From an uncultured Aquimarina sp. (GTDB lineage Bacteria; Bacteroidota; Bacteroidia; Flavobacteriales; Flavobacteriaceae), in the NCBI GenBank assembly GCA_947500505.1, contig CANMSL010000004.1, positions 186,001 through 250,000 of the forward strand: a stretch of 64,000 nt of DNA, written 5' to 3'. Below the pieces are notes generated by a model, which was not told the origin of the DNA, searched no databases, and worked only from the letters and a program-made list of their open reading frames with translations. Of this stretch, positions 1 through 9,112 are shown one piece after another. The translations under genes were made by a program, and so were the position numbers. Every line of letters begins with the position of its first letter. Position 1 is the first letter of the stretch.

Positions 1-143
1 TGATAAGAAAAAATAAGCTTAGCGCAACACGCAAGTATCTATAAAACATAAGAAAAATATAATTTTACTTTAATTCTACGAAAATTAAATTTATTATCAC
101 AAAACAGCTCAATTCAGGAAAGTATTAACATAATATTAGCTAA

Positions 144-602
144 TCATTCATCTTTACTTTTAATGGTCCACTCAAAATTAAAAGTAGAAACCTCTACTCC
201 ATCCTTATTAGTACCTATAGATTTCATCCAAACAGTTTGCCCCTCTCCGGTTTCAATTGCTTTATGAATAGCATCTTTGATCAAATGCCCGTCATTACAT
301 ATAAAAGTGATTCTACCTGTAGCTTTTTTGGTGAATGTCGCATTATTAGTTGCTACTAACATAGAAATCTTTTTACCACTTTCCTGAATCTGACTAGACA
401 CCATAGCGCCTGTACTCATTTCGGCCGCCATACCCTGAACCGCCCAAAACATTGAATTAAAAGGATTTTGATTTATCCATCTATGCTTAACACTAACAGT
501 ACAGCTTGATTCATCAATATGTTTTACACGAACTCCACAGAGCCAGGCAGAAGGTAACTTAAACATTGTGAAGGTGTTAATTTTTCCAGGAGTAATCTTC
601 AT
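144..602 (-). CDS. DUF4442 domain-containing protein (hotdog-fold, thioesterase-like)
   Basis: A 152-residue soluble protein with no signal peptide. Its length and the pattern of a central helix (the NSMFWAVQGMAAEMSTG stretch, about residues 48-64) followed by beta strands fit the DUF4442 hotdog-fold family, which is related to acyl-CoA thioesterases. The substrate is unknown and I see no decisive catalytic residue. The ATG start at 602 gives a compact domain. It is divergently oriented from the DUF4870 gene, with about 150 bp between them. The family call rests on recognition of the sequence pattern; the biochemical role is inference. Confidence 0.7.
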   Translation of the reverse strand: MKITPGKINTFTMFKLPSAWLCGVRVKHIDESSCTVSVKHRWINQNPFNSMFWAVQGMAAEMSTGAMVSSQIQESGKKISMLVATNNATFTKKATGRITFICNDGHLIKDAIHKAIETGEGQTVWMKSIGTNKDGVEVSTFNFEWTIKSKDE

Positions 603-695
603 GAGATAGTATTTATTTGCCTAAATTATTGAAAAAGAATGGACATACAAAACATTTAAAAATCATAAAATTATGTTAAATTATGGTACTATGTT

Positions 696-727
696 TTGCA
701 TAATACCTTCTTTTAGATATATATTTG
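696..727 (+). promoter_or_regulatory. Bacteroidota-type promoter for the DUF4870 gene
   Basis: A TTG (-33 element) at 696-698 and TATATTTG (TAnnTTTG, -7 element) at 720-727 are separated by 21 bp. The -7 box lies 28 bp before the ATG at 756. Box sequence and spacing match the known Bacteroidota primary sigma-factor consensus. Confidence 0.55.
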
Positions 728-755
728 CATAAGAAACTATTATATACTTTTAAAA

Positions 756-1208
756 ATGTCTACTAACAACCACAATAACATCGCAACATTTATGCACTTA
801 GGAGTATTTACTAAATACTTCATTCCGTTTGGAAACTTTATAGTCCCTATACTATTATGGACCACCAATAAAGATAAATCCGATTTCATCGATAATCACG
901 GCAAAGAGGCAATCAATTTTCAGTTAAGCATTCTATTGTATACTGTAATTCTGGGAATGATCTCTTTTCCGTTTTTCGTTTTTAATATTTTCGGTGATGC
1001 TTCTTTATTCGATGTTTTTAACCATAATGGATTGGACATAAACTTTTCGACTGGCGGAGGATTTAGAACATTGATTGGCGCATCCTTTATAGGAGTTATC
1101 GCATTGATAGGATTCTTTTTAGAAATTATTTTTATAATCTCTGCGGCTTTAAAAGCCAATAAAAGTGAGCTTTATAGGTATCCATTAACTATCAGATTCA
1201 TAAAGTAA
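756..1208 (+). CDS. DUF4870 domain-containing membrane protein
   Basis: A 150-residue integral membrane protein with three to four hydrophobic segments (about residues 20-35, 55-78 and 105-132). The motif DNHGKEAINFQLS near residues 46-58 is the hallmark of the DUF4870/Tic20-like family. The function is not established. Six bases separate it from the M50-like membrane gene downstream, so the two are probably co-transcribed from the promoter at 696-727. Small membrane proteins of this family often lie next to padR/pspC/head-GIN genes in flavobacteria, as here. Confidence 0.8.
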   Translation: MSTNNHNNIATFMHLGVFTKYFIPFGNFIVPILLWTTNKDKSDFIDNHGKEAINFQLSILLYTVILGMISFPFFVFNIFGDASLFDVFNHNGLDINFSTGGGFRTLIGASFIGVIALIGFFLEIIFIISAALKANKSELYRYPLTIRFIK

Positions 1209-1214
1209 TTAAAA

Positions 1215-1748
1215 ATGAACTCATCAATCAACTTAACATATGTTCTAATTACTGCCATAGCTGTGGTGTCTTCCTTCTTTTTTCATGAGTTGGCCCATTT
1301 CATTGCTGGGAAACTCTTAGGGTACGAAATGGGAATGACACTCAATTCGGCATTCCTAATAGAAGGATCATACCAAACAGCCTGGCATCAACAATTAGTA
1401 AGTGCTGCAGGACCTTTATTTACAATTCTACAGGCATTTATCATTTATTATATAATCAAAAAAACAAATAACAAGCATTGGTACCCATTCTTATTTTTTG
1501 CATTTTACTCAAGAGTATTAGCAATGATCATATCTATATTTAATCCCAATGACGAGGCTCGGATAAGTGCCTGGCTCGGACTTGGATATTGGGTACTACC
1601 CCTATTGGTTGTTTTTACATTGTTAATACTTTTAGTCAAAACATCAAAAGAACAGAGATACAATCTAAAATTTAACTTAATCAATTATGTTTTAGCTACT
1701 GTTTTTATTGCTGGGGTCGTATTCTCTGATCAATATATATTTAAATAA
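1215..1748 (+). CDS. M50-like membrane protein with HExxH motif
   Basis: A 177-residue protein with about five transmembrane helices. The first helix runs into a HELAH zinc-binding motif (residues 24-28) followed by FIAGKLLG, as in site-2-protease-like M50 metallopeptidases. The second M50 metal-ligand motif (an LDG- or NxxPxxxxDG-type sequence) is not obvious; only FNPNDEARIS occurs near residues 112-121. It may be a divergent peptidase or a non-proteolytic relative. It follows the DUF4870 gene after 6 bp and precedes padR by about 50 bp. The membrane location and HExxH are seen directly; proteolysis is inference. Confidence 0.6.
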   Translation: MNSSINLTYVLITAIAVVSSFFFHELAHFIAGKLLGYEMGMTLNSAFLIEGSYQTAWHQQLVSAAGPLFTILQAFIIYYIIKKTNNKHWYPFLFFAFYSRVLAMIISIFNPNDEARISAWLGLGYWVLPLLVVFTLLILLVKTSKEQRYNLKFNLINYVLATVFIAGVVFSDQYIFK

Positions 1749-1801
1749 TCATTAATCATTAATCAAAAAATGAACAGTTTAACTTTTTAAAAATTCAGTT
1801 T

Positions 1802-2143
1802 ATGAAGATCGAAAACACAAAAGCGCAGATGCGTAAAGGTGTTCTGGAATATTGCATACTTTCAATTCTTAGGGATGACGATGCTTATGTAGCAGAGATT
1901 TTAGAGACCCTTAAAGATGCAAAGATGTTAGTTGTAGAAGGCACTATATACCCCTTACTAACCAGACTTAAAAATGCCGGGCTACTTAGTTATCGCTGGG
2001 AAGAATCGACATCAGGACCACCACGTAAATATTACGGACTTACGGAAACAGGAAAGCTTTTTCTGAAAGAATTAAATACCACTTGGGACGAATTACAAAA
2101 TGCAGTAACCATAGTTACTAAACAAAAAAATAAACAAAAATGA
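1802..2143 (+). CDS. PadR family transcriptional regulator
   Basis: A 113-residue winged-helix regulator. The N-terminal part carries the typical PadR opening (RKGVLEYCILSILRDDDAYVAEIL, in pieces around residues 12-35), then the EGTIYPLLTRLKNAGLL recognition helix and wing (residues 46-62) and SGPPRKYYGLTETG (residues 71-84). The stop codon overlaps the ATG of the pspC gene by 4 bp (ATGA), so translation is coupled. A PadR regulator placed first in a PspC/head-GIN cluster is a common Bacteroidota arrangement. It probably regulates this operon in response to envelope stress, but no operator could be assigned. Confidence 0.92.
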   Translation: MKIENTKAQMRKGVLEYCILSILRDDDAYVAEILETLKDAKMLVVEGTIYPLLTRLKNAGLLSYRWEESTSGPPRKYYGLTETGKLFLKELNTTWDELQNAVTIVTKQKNKQK

Positions 2144-3903
2144 ACAAGACAGTCAATATAAATTTAGCAGGCATATTTTTTCATATAGATGAAGACGCTT
2201 ACTTAAAGCTGCAGCGCTATATTGAGGCAATAAAACGTTCATTTACTGACTCTCAGGGTAGAGATGAAATTATTGCTGATATTGAAGCACGTATCGCAGA
2301 GCTTTTCAGTGAAAAAATAAAAGATGAAAGACAGGTAATCGGGCTTAAAGAAGTAGACGAAGTGATCGAAATCATGGGACAACCAGAAGATTACAGGTTA
2401 GATGAAGAGATATTTGAAGACGAACCAAAATATTCAAATCAAAGCGCTACAAAATCCAAACAACTATTTAGAGATACTACAAATTCCTATGTAGGAGGTG
2501 TTAGTTCGGGGTTAAGCCATTATTTAGGTATTGACCCAATTTGGTTACGAATAGCCTGGATTCTTTTTACCGTATTCTCTAGCGGAGCATTTATTCTTAT
2601 ATATATAGCATTCTGGATTTTCGTTCCAGAAGCTAAGAGCACGGCAGATTTTCTTGCCATGAAAGGAGAAGCTGTCAATATCAGTAATATTGAAAAAAAA
2701 ATTAAAGAAGGTTTTAATGATGTAGCTGATAAAGTAAAAGATGTAGATTATCAGAAATACAGTGATAAAGTAAAAAGTGGTTCTACGAGTTTTTTTGATG
2801 CATTGGGTGATGTATTACTAGTCATTCTGAAAATTTTCGTGAAATTCATTGGAGTATTACTCATTATGGTAGCAGGAATCACATTAATAAGTTTATTTAT
2901 AAGCTTATTCACTGTTGGTACTTTTGGTTTATTTGAAACCCCTTTTACAGAATATATAAATGTTATCAATCATCCTAACGTTCCTTTGTGGTTAGTATCA
3001 TTACTTACATTGTTTGCAGTTGGTATTCCATTCTTCTTTTTATTTATTCTTGGATTAAAGATTGTAATCAATAACCTGAAATCAATAGGCACTCCTGCTA
3101 AACTTGCATTACTGGCAGTATGGATTATGTCTGTGATCGGACTTTCCATTATAGCAATACGCCAGGCAACCCAAGAGGCTTATGATGCAGAAGTGATTGA
3201 AGATGCCAGAAACCTTTACATAAATTCCAGTGATACATTAAACATAAAAATGGTAGGTAATAATAGATATGTAAGAAATTTGTATCACAGAAACGATTTC
3301 AAAATCAAAAGAGATGAAAATGACAATAAGATAATTGTTATTCAGGATATTGAAGTTTTTATCAAAGAAAACAGAGAAGATTCTATTCCGAAAATTACCA
3401 TTAGAAAGAATGCAGAAGGAAGTAGTTATGACGAAGCTAAAGAAAGAGCAGCTGCAATCAAATATAAATACGATGTAAAAGGAAATTCTCTATTATTAGA
3501 TGGATATGCACTTACTGATTATGCTAACAAATACAATGATCAAGAAGTAGAAATCATTATTTCTATACCAGAAGGAATGACAGTTATTGCAGATGACAAT
3601 ACCTCTGGATTTAATAACTCCTGGAAATATGATGATTATCTTACTATAGATGGTAAAGAAGGAAAATATCTACAATTGATAGATGGTAAGCTTATTTGCC
3701 AGGATTGTCCAGAAGGAGAATGGGAATACAAGGAGTGGGAACAAGATAATGATAACAGCGATACTAATGGAGTAAAAATCAATATCAACTCTGATGAGGA
3801 CAACGCCAATCTTAAAATAGATGAAGATGGAGTACAAATCAAAAGTGAGGAAGTAGATATAAAAATAGACGAGAACGGAATCAAAATAAAAACCGATAAT
3901 TAA
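2140..3903 (+). CDS. PspC domain-containing membrane protein
   Basis: A 587-residue protein. A cytoplasmic N-terminal segment (about 1-100) with the DSQGRDEIIADIEARIAELF-type region precedes a PspC domain (about 103-165). In the PspC domain, RDTTNSYVGGVSSGLSHYLG is followed by a membrane helix ending in IFVPEAKS. Three or four further transmembrane helices follow (about 225-360). A long hydrophilic C-terminal part (about 365-587) probably folds as beta structure and ends in repeating acidic strands (VDIKIDENGIKIK). PspC proteins sense envelope stress in the phage-shock response. The gene overlaps padR by 4 bp and is followed by the head-GIN lipoprotein gene, suggesting one operon. Confidence 0.9.
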   Translation: MNKTVNINLAGIFFHIDEDAYLKLQRYIEAIKRSFTDSQGRDEIIADIEARIAELFSEKIKDERQVIGLKEVDEVIEIMGQPEDYRLDEEIFEDEPKYSNQSATKSKQLFRDTTNSYVGGVSSGLSHYLGIDPIWLRIAWILFTVFSSGAFILIYIAFWIFVPEAKSTADFLAMKGEAVNISNIEKKIKEGFNDVADKVKDVDYQKYSDKVKSGSTSFFDALGDVLLVILKIFVKFIGVLLIMVAGITLISLFISLFTVGTFGLFETPFTEYINVINHPNVPLWLVSLLTLFAVGIPFFFLFILGLKIVINNLKSIGTPAKLALLAVWIMSVIGLSIIAIRQATQEAYDAEVIEDARNLYINSSDTLNIKMVGNNRYVRNLYHRNDFKIKRDENDNKIIVIQDIEVFIKENREDSIPKITIRKNAEGSSYDEAKERAAAIKYKYDVKGNSLLLDGYALTDYANKYNDQEVEIIISIPEGMTVIADDNTSGFNNSWKYDDYLTIDGKEGKYLQLIDGKLICQDCPEGEWEYKEWEQDNDNSDTNGVKININSDEDNANLKIDEDGVQIKSEEVDIKIDENGIKIKTDN

Positions 3904-3972
3904 TCAACCTATCCGCCTAAGATGGATCGAATCAACAAAACGAACAGTTTAATAAATTAAATCTCAATCATT

Positions 3973-4692
3973 ATGACAACACTAGCCAAAATTCTAGTAG
4001 CATTATGTCTTTCTGCCTTATGTTGCTCCTGCAATATAGCCTTTGACGGAATTAGAGGCGAAGGAGAAGTAATTCGAAAAGAAAAGACCATTAACGAAAA
4101 CTTTGACACTATTAAATCAAGTCGAGGTTTAGACGTAGTATTGACAAATAAAAAAGACAGAAAAGTAATCATTGAAGCTAATGAAAACTTACATCAACAT
4201 ATAGAAGTATATGTAGAAGGAGAAACACTGCACATTACCTCGGATAAGAATATTTATTCTGCTGATGAAAAAACAGTTTATGTATCTTATGATAAGTTAG
4301 GTAAAATAGCTGCCACGAGCGGATCGAGAGTTACATCTCAGGAAGCAGTTATACAAAAAGATCTAGCTATAAGTGCTACTAGTGGCGCGGATATAGAACT
4401 TAGAGTAAAAGCAGAAACCTTAACAACTTCCGTTACCAGTGGAGCGATGATGGATTTATCCGGTAAAGTAAATAATCATAAAGCAAGTGCCACGAGTGGC
4501 GCAGACATTAGAGCTAATGAATTATTAAGCCTGGTATCTGAAGCAAAAGCAACGAGTGGAGCAATGATAAGAATTCACGCTAAGGATCAATTTACCGGAA
4601 AGGCAACCAGTGGTGCTAATATTAACTATTATGGAGAACCAGGAAAAGTTGATGAAGTAGAGAATTCCGGTGGAAATGTAAGACGAAACTAG
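3973..4692 (+). CDS. Head-GIN (DUF2807) domain lipoprotein
   Basis: A 239-residue exported protein. The N-terminus MTTLAKILVALCLSALCC is a signal peptide with a Cys-rich, imperfect lipobox (Cys20 the likely lipidated residue). The following domain (GEGEVIRKEKTINENFDTI) is the DUF2807/head-GIN fold. About six copies of an ATSGA-type turn occur at 15-25 residue intervals (TSGADIEL, TSGAMMDL, TSGADIRA, TSGAMIRI, TSGANINY), consistent with a right-handed beta-solenoid. The domain is common in Bacteroidota, and its role is unknown beyond a presumed cell-surface location. It closes the padR-pspC operon. Confidence 0.87.
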   Translation: MTTLAKILVALCLSALCCSCNIAFDGIRGEGEVIRKEKTINENFDTIKSSRGLDVVLTNKKDRKVIIEANENLHQHIEVYVEGETLHITSDKNIYSADEKTVYVSYDKLGKIAATSGSRVTSQEAVIQKDLAISATSGADIELRVKAETLTTSVTSGAMMDLSGKVNNHKASATSGADIRANELLSLVSEAKATSGAMIRIHAKDQFTGKATSGANINYYGEPGKVDEVENSGGNVRRN

Positions 4693-4846
4693 ATTTGTAA
4701 ATACCTAACCAATCAATTCAACCACGGCCAATTAAAGCCAACCAAAAAAAGAACCACCAGAAATGCAACCTTTGTAGACAAGCAAGTTATTTAGATATAT
4801 GCTTTTCGGGTGGTTTTCCTTTTTATCACTTTTAAGATTTCCGAAA

Positions 4847-5392
4847 ATGATCACACAAAAAATTTTACAGAACAAAGTCCCTTTTTTATTACTAATAGTA
4901 ATGCTCATAGGATTTCATATTACTTGGGATTATTTTAACGGAGGTGTACCAACACATTATGTGCTACACAGTAAAGATATGCCTGGTTTTTCTAACTGGT
5001 GGGGACTGCTAACGATTCCTTTAATCACATTAATACTACTCTATTTAACCGAAAGACAATATCATAAAAATCCAACTACTCAAAAGTTATCACATATTAA
5101 CAATGGATTTATAAGTGGATTACTTTTCGGAATATTCCTGAGCGCCTTATGGGTATTTGATTTAGACGGGATCATGCCTTACGTAGTATGGTTACCAGTG
5201 GTAGCTTCTTTTTTTGTACCTGTACACTATCCGCAACATTTATTAGGTTTTATAATAGGAATGGCTTACACCTTCGGAGGAGTTTTATCTATTGGAATAG
5301 GATTGTTATTACTTCTATTATCTTTCTTAATATGGACTATTTTCAGAAAAGGTATTCCGCTTATATTTCAAAAAATCAATCAAAAAAATTAA
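4847..5392 (+). CDS. Hypothetical polytopic membrane protein
   Basis: I do not recognise a family. From the ATG at 4847 the protein has 181 residues with about four or five hydrophobic helices (PFLLLIVMLIGFHI, LTIPLITLILLYL, FISGLLFGIFLSALW, VLSIGIGLLLLLLSFLIW). A longer reading starts at ATG 4799 and adds 16 residues that look like leader sequence, so I prefer 4847. It lies between the head-GIN operon and a SnoaL/NTF2-like exported protein gene (20 bp gap) and may be co-transcribed with the latter. Confidence 0.6.
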   Translation: MITQKILQNKVPFLLLIVMLIGFHITWDYFNGGVPTHYVLHSKDMPGFSNWWGLLTIPLITLILLYLTERQYHKNPTTQKLSHINNGFISGLLFGIFLSALWVFDLDGIMPYVVWLPVVASFFVPVHYPQHLLGFIIGMAYTFGGVLSIGIGLLLLLLSFLIWTIFRKGIPLIFQKINQKN

Positions 5393-5412
5393 TTAATCAG
5401 AAAACTACAATA

Positions 5413-6189
5413 ATGTTAAAAACAATTCAAATCAAAACCTTAGCCTTTCTTTTTGTTATATGTATAATATCTGTCGGGCAAGCACAGGACAACACATCAC
5501 TTAAGCAAACCATCCTGGATTTAGATAAAAAATTCTGGGAATCTTATAATACCTGTGATCTGACTACTTTTCAAACATTCTTTGTCGAGGATTTTGAGTT
5601 CTATCACGATAAAGGAGGGCTTACATCAGGACTCACTACTATGATGTCCAGTGTAAAAAATGGACTCTGTAACTCAGAAAATCCAAGGGTACGTCGAGAA
5701 GTTGTAGAAGGAACCGTAGAAGTATTTCCTCTGAACAATTACGGAGCAATTATCACTGGGGAACATGTTTTTTATGTTATTGAAAAAGGTAAAAAAGAAA
5801 GATTGGCAGAAATTGCAAAATTCACCCACGTTTGGCAACATAAAAATGAGCTATGGAAAATGACACGGGTATTGAGCTATGATCATCAACCAGCTCCACA
5901 AAATACAGATAAAAAAGCAATTTCTTTATCAGATGAAATCTTAAATAAATATATAGGAACATACCAGGCACCACAAACCGGAACAGTAGTTATTACTAAA
6001 AAAGACAATCTTTTAGAGATCAAAGCAGGTCAAATGCAGGCAATTGTTTATCCACAAACAGAGACATTGTTTTTTCACAAACAAAGTCCACTTACTTTTG
6101 AGTTTATGAAAGATGGCAAAGGCGTTATATCAAAAATGATTGTCAGAGAAAATGGACAAATAGCCGAAGAAGCCCTGAAAGTGAAATAA
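5413..6189 (+). CDS. Exported NTF2-like (DUF4440/SnoaL-like) protein
   Basis: A 258-residue protein starting at the ATG at 5413, which gives a clean signal peptide (MLKTIQIKTLAFLFVICII, cleavage after GQAQ). An open frame continues upstream to 5188 but runs through the previous gene and lacks a sensible start. Residues about 30-155 have the cone-shaped NTF2-like pattern (DLDKKFWESYNTCDLTTF, the FEFYHDKGG segment, FTHVWQHKNELWKMTRVLSYDH), typical of DUF4440 proteins. Residues about 175-258 form a second small beta-rich domain (DEILNKYIGTYQAP onward) like those found at the end of some exported hydrolase-like proteins. No substrate can be assigned. Confidence 0.8.
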   Translation: MLKTIQIKTLAFLFVICIISVGQAQDNTSLKQTILDLDKKFWESYNTCDLTTFQTFFVEDFEFYHDKGGLTSGLTTMMSSVKNGLCNSENPRVRREVVEGTVEVFPLNNYGAIITGEHVFYVIEKGKKERLAEIAKFTHVWQHKNELWKMTRVLSYDHQPAPQNTDKKAISLSDEILNKYIGTYQAPQTGTVVITKKDNLLEIKAGQMQAIVYPQTETLFFHKQSPLTFEFMKDGKGVISKMIVRENGQIAEEALKVK

Positions 6190-6238
6190 AATTCTAGAAT
6201 ACCATTTCTTTAATTAATCATTATTAGCATATGTCAAA

Positions 6239-6384
6239 AAAATATGGGAACGTTTGAAAAGTGCAAAAAAACCTGAAATATTAAGCCTGAGCCTGTCGAA
6301 AACATTTTGAAAATCAACGGATAAAAAAATTCGACAAGCTCAGTTTGACACAGTAAAGTTACTTTTCAAACAGCCTCATATTTT
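6239..6384. repeat. MITE/REPIN-like element with nested inverted repeats
   Basis: An outer imperfect inverted repeat pairs 6239-6262 with 6361-6384, including a perfect 11-bp core GTTTGAAAAGT/ACTTTTCAAAC at 6252-6262 and 6361-6371. Inside it a second pair, CTGAGCCTGTCGAA (6287-6300) and TTCGACAAGCTCAG (6330-6343), differs at one base. The whole is about 146 bp, non-coding, and lies between two convergent genes. The inner motif resembles widespread flavobacterial REP sequences. Confidence 0.7.
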
Positions 6385-6432
6385 TATACAAATCACTTTA
6401 AGAATTTAGACTTAACAATCTCCAGAACATAC

Positions 6433-8820
6433 TTATTCGCTTAAGAAAGAATCCCAAAACTCTTGATTAAAGCCAACTCTGTTTAATCTGCTCTCATCTT
6501 CATTATATGGATCATAATCTATAATTTCTACATGATCTGTTTTTAGATCGAAAACCTTAGAATTTAACTCGTAGGTGTAATTTGTCCTTTGACCCTTACT
6601 ATCCGTATATTCTGAATACGATCTGGTGAAAAACTCGGATGCATAATATTTTTCATCTGTGTTTTTGGTATACACACATATATTCTCTTCTTTTAGTTTT
6701 ATCATTTTAATATCTTTAAGGCTGGTATATGGTCGCATATAATCTTCATACTCGACGATTTCTGAACCTGATAACGAAGTTTCCCAGTTTTCTATCACCT
6801 TAGTAATAGCAAAGTTTTCCCTGTGTATATAAATTCTTCCGGAATATTCAATGGGATATCCCCGATTCGTGTAATTCCAGTTATTTCTATGAGTTTTAAA
6901 TTCAATAACATAAAACTCTTCATCCTTAGCATCTTTTGATTTTATAAATTTAAGATCGAACTTCTTGTATTTTCTTCTATGGACTATATTGGCATAACGC
7001 AGAGCATTCTGCCTGTATCTAAATAATTGATTAGTATTTTTAAGCTTTTTACCAAATAAATTAGTATTCCATTGCACCTGATCTACACGTTGTGTAAGCC
7101 TATTTAACTGACGATACCCCTGATCATATTCGGCAGTTATTAAATTCATATGTAACAGGTTCATATCATTTTGATTAATGGTAATATTGGAATACCTGTT
7201 ATAGTTGAAAGAAGTGTTGGGATGGTTTATTTTTATTTGTTTAATTGCTTTCTTAAGAACAGATTTTGGAGTGATGTGCGCCACAATTTGTACAGCATCC
7301 AGAGATTCTACACTGGGTTTTAGAATGACCGTATCATTAAGCTCTTTAAATGGTATATGTTGTGAGTTAAACCCCATCGAAGAAATACTAACTATGCTTT
7401 TTGATGTAACTTTATCAGTAATTGGTATTTCAAAATATCCTTGCTCATCGGTTATTCGATATATTTCTTCATTTTTCAGAATAACGTTTGCATACACCAC
7501 TGGTAAATTAGTATCAGCATCAATGACTCTACTTTTTAGAAGAGTAATCCCTTCTTGTTTTGTGAACATTGTCTTTCTTACAGCAACTTTTGAGGTTTCC
7601 GTAATTTCTTTCTTTGATGTTTCTTCAATAACATTCATTGTGATTTTTGGTACAGTCGCTTTTCTCAAAAATATATAACCATCATGCATTTGGTCCAAAC
7701 GACCGCTAGTAAAATTCACATTACTTAACAGTCGGTGGCTCCAAGGTTTTTTTAAAAACTCTTGATCAGCACTAATGAATGCATATTCCTTGTCTAGTGA
7801 GGTCAGTAATTGTTCAAAAGAGGCCTGTTCTATAGGAGTACTATACCAATTTCCCTTTTGTACAATGGAATCATTGGCGTGTAGCGTAGCCAAGCTATAT
7901 AGACGATCACCCAATTGCTCCGTTAGATGATATCCCATTGGAACAAAATCTTTAGCGATTGGTTTTGTAATACTAGTCATATCTTTAATGATATGAACAT
8001 TATCTGCCCAAACAACAACCTTTTCCTGCTTATTTCTTTCTAAATAACCCAAGATATTATCAGCCATTTGCTGGTCTCTGTAGTTATGCTGAATATTAAC
8101 AAAATCAGTGGATAGAATGGCTTCTTTATTGTAATAAGCATCACTGGCTATTGATAAAACATTTTTAGTAAATTGATGCCAATAATAATTATCCGCGGTT
8201 TTATGAATCACTTTGCTCGCTTTAATTAAACGCTCCAATTCTTTTTCAAAATCTTTAAATTTAATATCATATTCTTCGTAAGCGTACTCATTTAATAATC
8301 CTTCCAAGACAATAGCCATATCTTCTTCATCCAGCTTTATTTTTATATTTTGATCTTCATAATAATCAAAAAAATCATCTATAAATTGATCTGTATTTGC
8401 TATCTGCGTGTCAAATCCAATAATCCGTATATTATTTTCTTCAATATAATGCACCAGACGCTGAAATTCAATGGTATTAGACCATACTCCAAAAACCGCA
8501 TTATTAAATTCACTGGCATTAAAACCGTTGTTTTTGTACATCAACCATAAATCATACATAGATGATTCTATTGCTATCGTAGTAAATCCCATCTCTTTAT
8601 GTAAATATTCTACTATACGGGCTTTCATTTCAAATATATTTCCATATTGATGTGTCATTTCTCCTAGCAACACCAGGTTTTTATTACGTAATTCTTCTTT
8701 AAGAAAACTCAGATCCGAGTATTCTTTTGATTCCGGAGGTAGTAATTCCTTTATAACTAGATCTTGTGCTAATGCAAGGTTTATTAAAAATGTAAAACAA
8801 ATAAATAGGATTCTTTTCAT
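6433..8820 (-). CDS. Erythromycin-esterase-like domain fused to carboxypeptidase-regulatory and C-terminal beta domains
   Basis: A 795-residue exported protein with signal peptide MKRILFICFTFLINLALAQ. Residues about 45-390 resemble the erythromycin-esterase/ChaN-like superfamily: GEMTHQYGNIFEMK, FTTIAIESS, IRIIGFDTQ and VVVWADNVHI correspond to the conserved family blocks. Residues about 430-510 form a CarboxypepD-reg-like beta sandwich (VIDADTNLPVVYANVILKNE, TDEQGYFEIPI). The C-terminal 280 residues resemble the region that follows such domains in DUF5686-type outer-membrane-associated proteins. The usual GExTHG motif is altered (GEMTHQ), so esterase activity on macrolides should not be assumed. 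It is monocistronic and convergent with the NTF2-like gene. Confidence 0.75.
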   Translation of the reverse strand: MKRILFICFTFLINLALAQDLVIKELLPPESKEYSDLSFLKEELRNKNLVLLGEMTHQYGNIFEMKARIVEYLHKEMGFTTIAIESSMYDLWLMYKNNGFNASEFNNAVFGVWSNTIEFQRLVHYIEENNIRIIGFDTQIANTDQFIDDFFDYYEDQNIKIKLDEEDMAIVLEGLLNEYAYEEYDIKFKDFEKELERLIKASKVIHKTADNYYWHQFTKNVLSIASDAYYNKEAILSTDFVNIQHNYRDQQMADNILGYLERNKQEKVVVWADNVHIIKDMTSITKPIAKDFVPMGYHLTEQLGDRLYSLATLHANDSIVQKGNWYSTPIEQASFEQLLTSLDKEYAFISADQEFLKKPWSHRLLSNVNFTSGRLDQMHDGYIFLRKATVPKITMNVIEETSKKEITETSKVAVRKTMFTKQEGITLLKSRVIDADTNLPVVYANVILKNEEIYRITDEQGYFEIPITDKVTSKSIVSISSMGFNSQHIPFKELNDTVILKPSVESLDAVQIVAHITPKSVLKKAIKQIKINHPNTSFNYNRYSNITINQNDMNLLHMNLITAEYDQGYRQLNRLTQRVDQVQWNTNLFGKKLKNTNQLFRYRQNALRYANIVHRRKYKKFDLKFIKSKDAKDEEFYVIEFKTHRNNWNYTNRGYPIEYSGRIYIHRENFAITKVIENWETSLSGSEIVEYEDYMRPYTSLKDIKMIKLKEENICVYTKNTDEKYYASEFFTRSYSEYTDSKGQRTNYTYELNSKVFDLKTDHVEIIDYDPYNEDESRLNRVGFNQEFWDSFLSE

Positions 8821-9112
8821 AACTTTTTACGTTTTTATTGAAAAATAACTGTCCTCTATGTAAACGACATGCTAATTTTCTTTTTAAGTATAATTTCGGT
8901 AAACATAAATCCTCATTTTAAATAACACAATTAGTTAAGCTCGATTTTCCAAGAAATCAGGGTTTATATCAAAACCATAATCAACTAAAAAACAGATATT
9001 TGTATCCAATTTTCGCAGATCACAAAATTCTTAGCATTACAGACGTATTTCTTTTAATCAAGACCTCACTACTCTAAATAATTTTGGATATTTTTGAGCC
9101 AGAAATATAAAA

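Noticed and set aside
7205..7678. 157-residue plus-strand frame inside the esterase fusion gene
   Set aside because: Antisense shadow of a gene with clear signal peptide and domain motifs.
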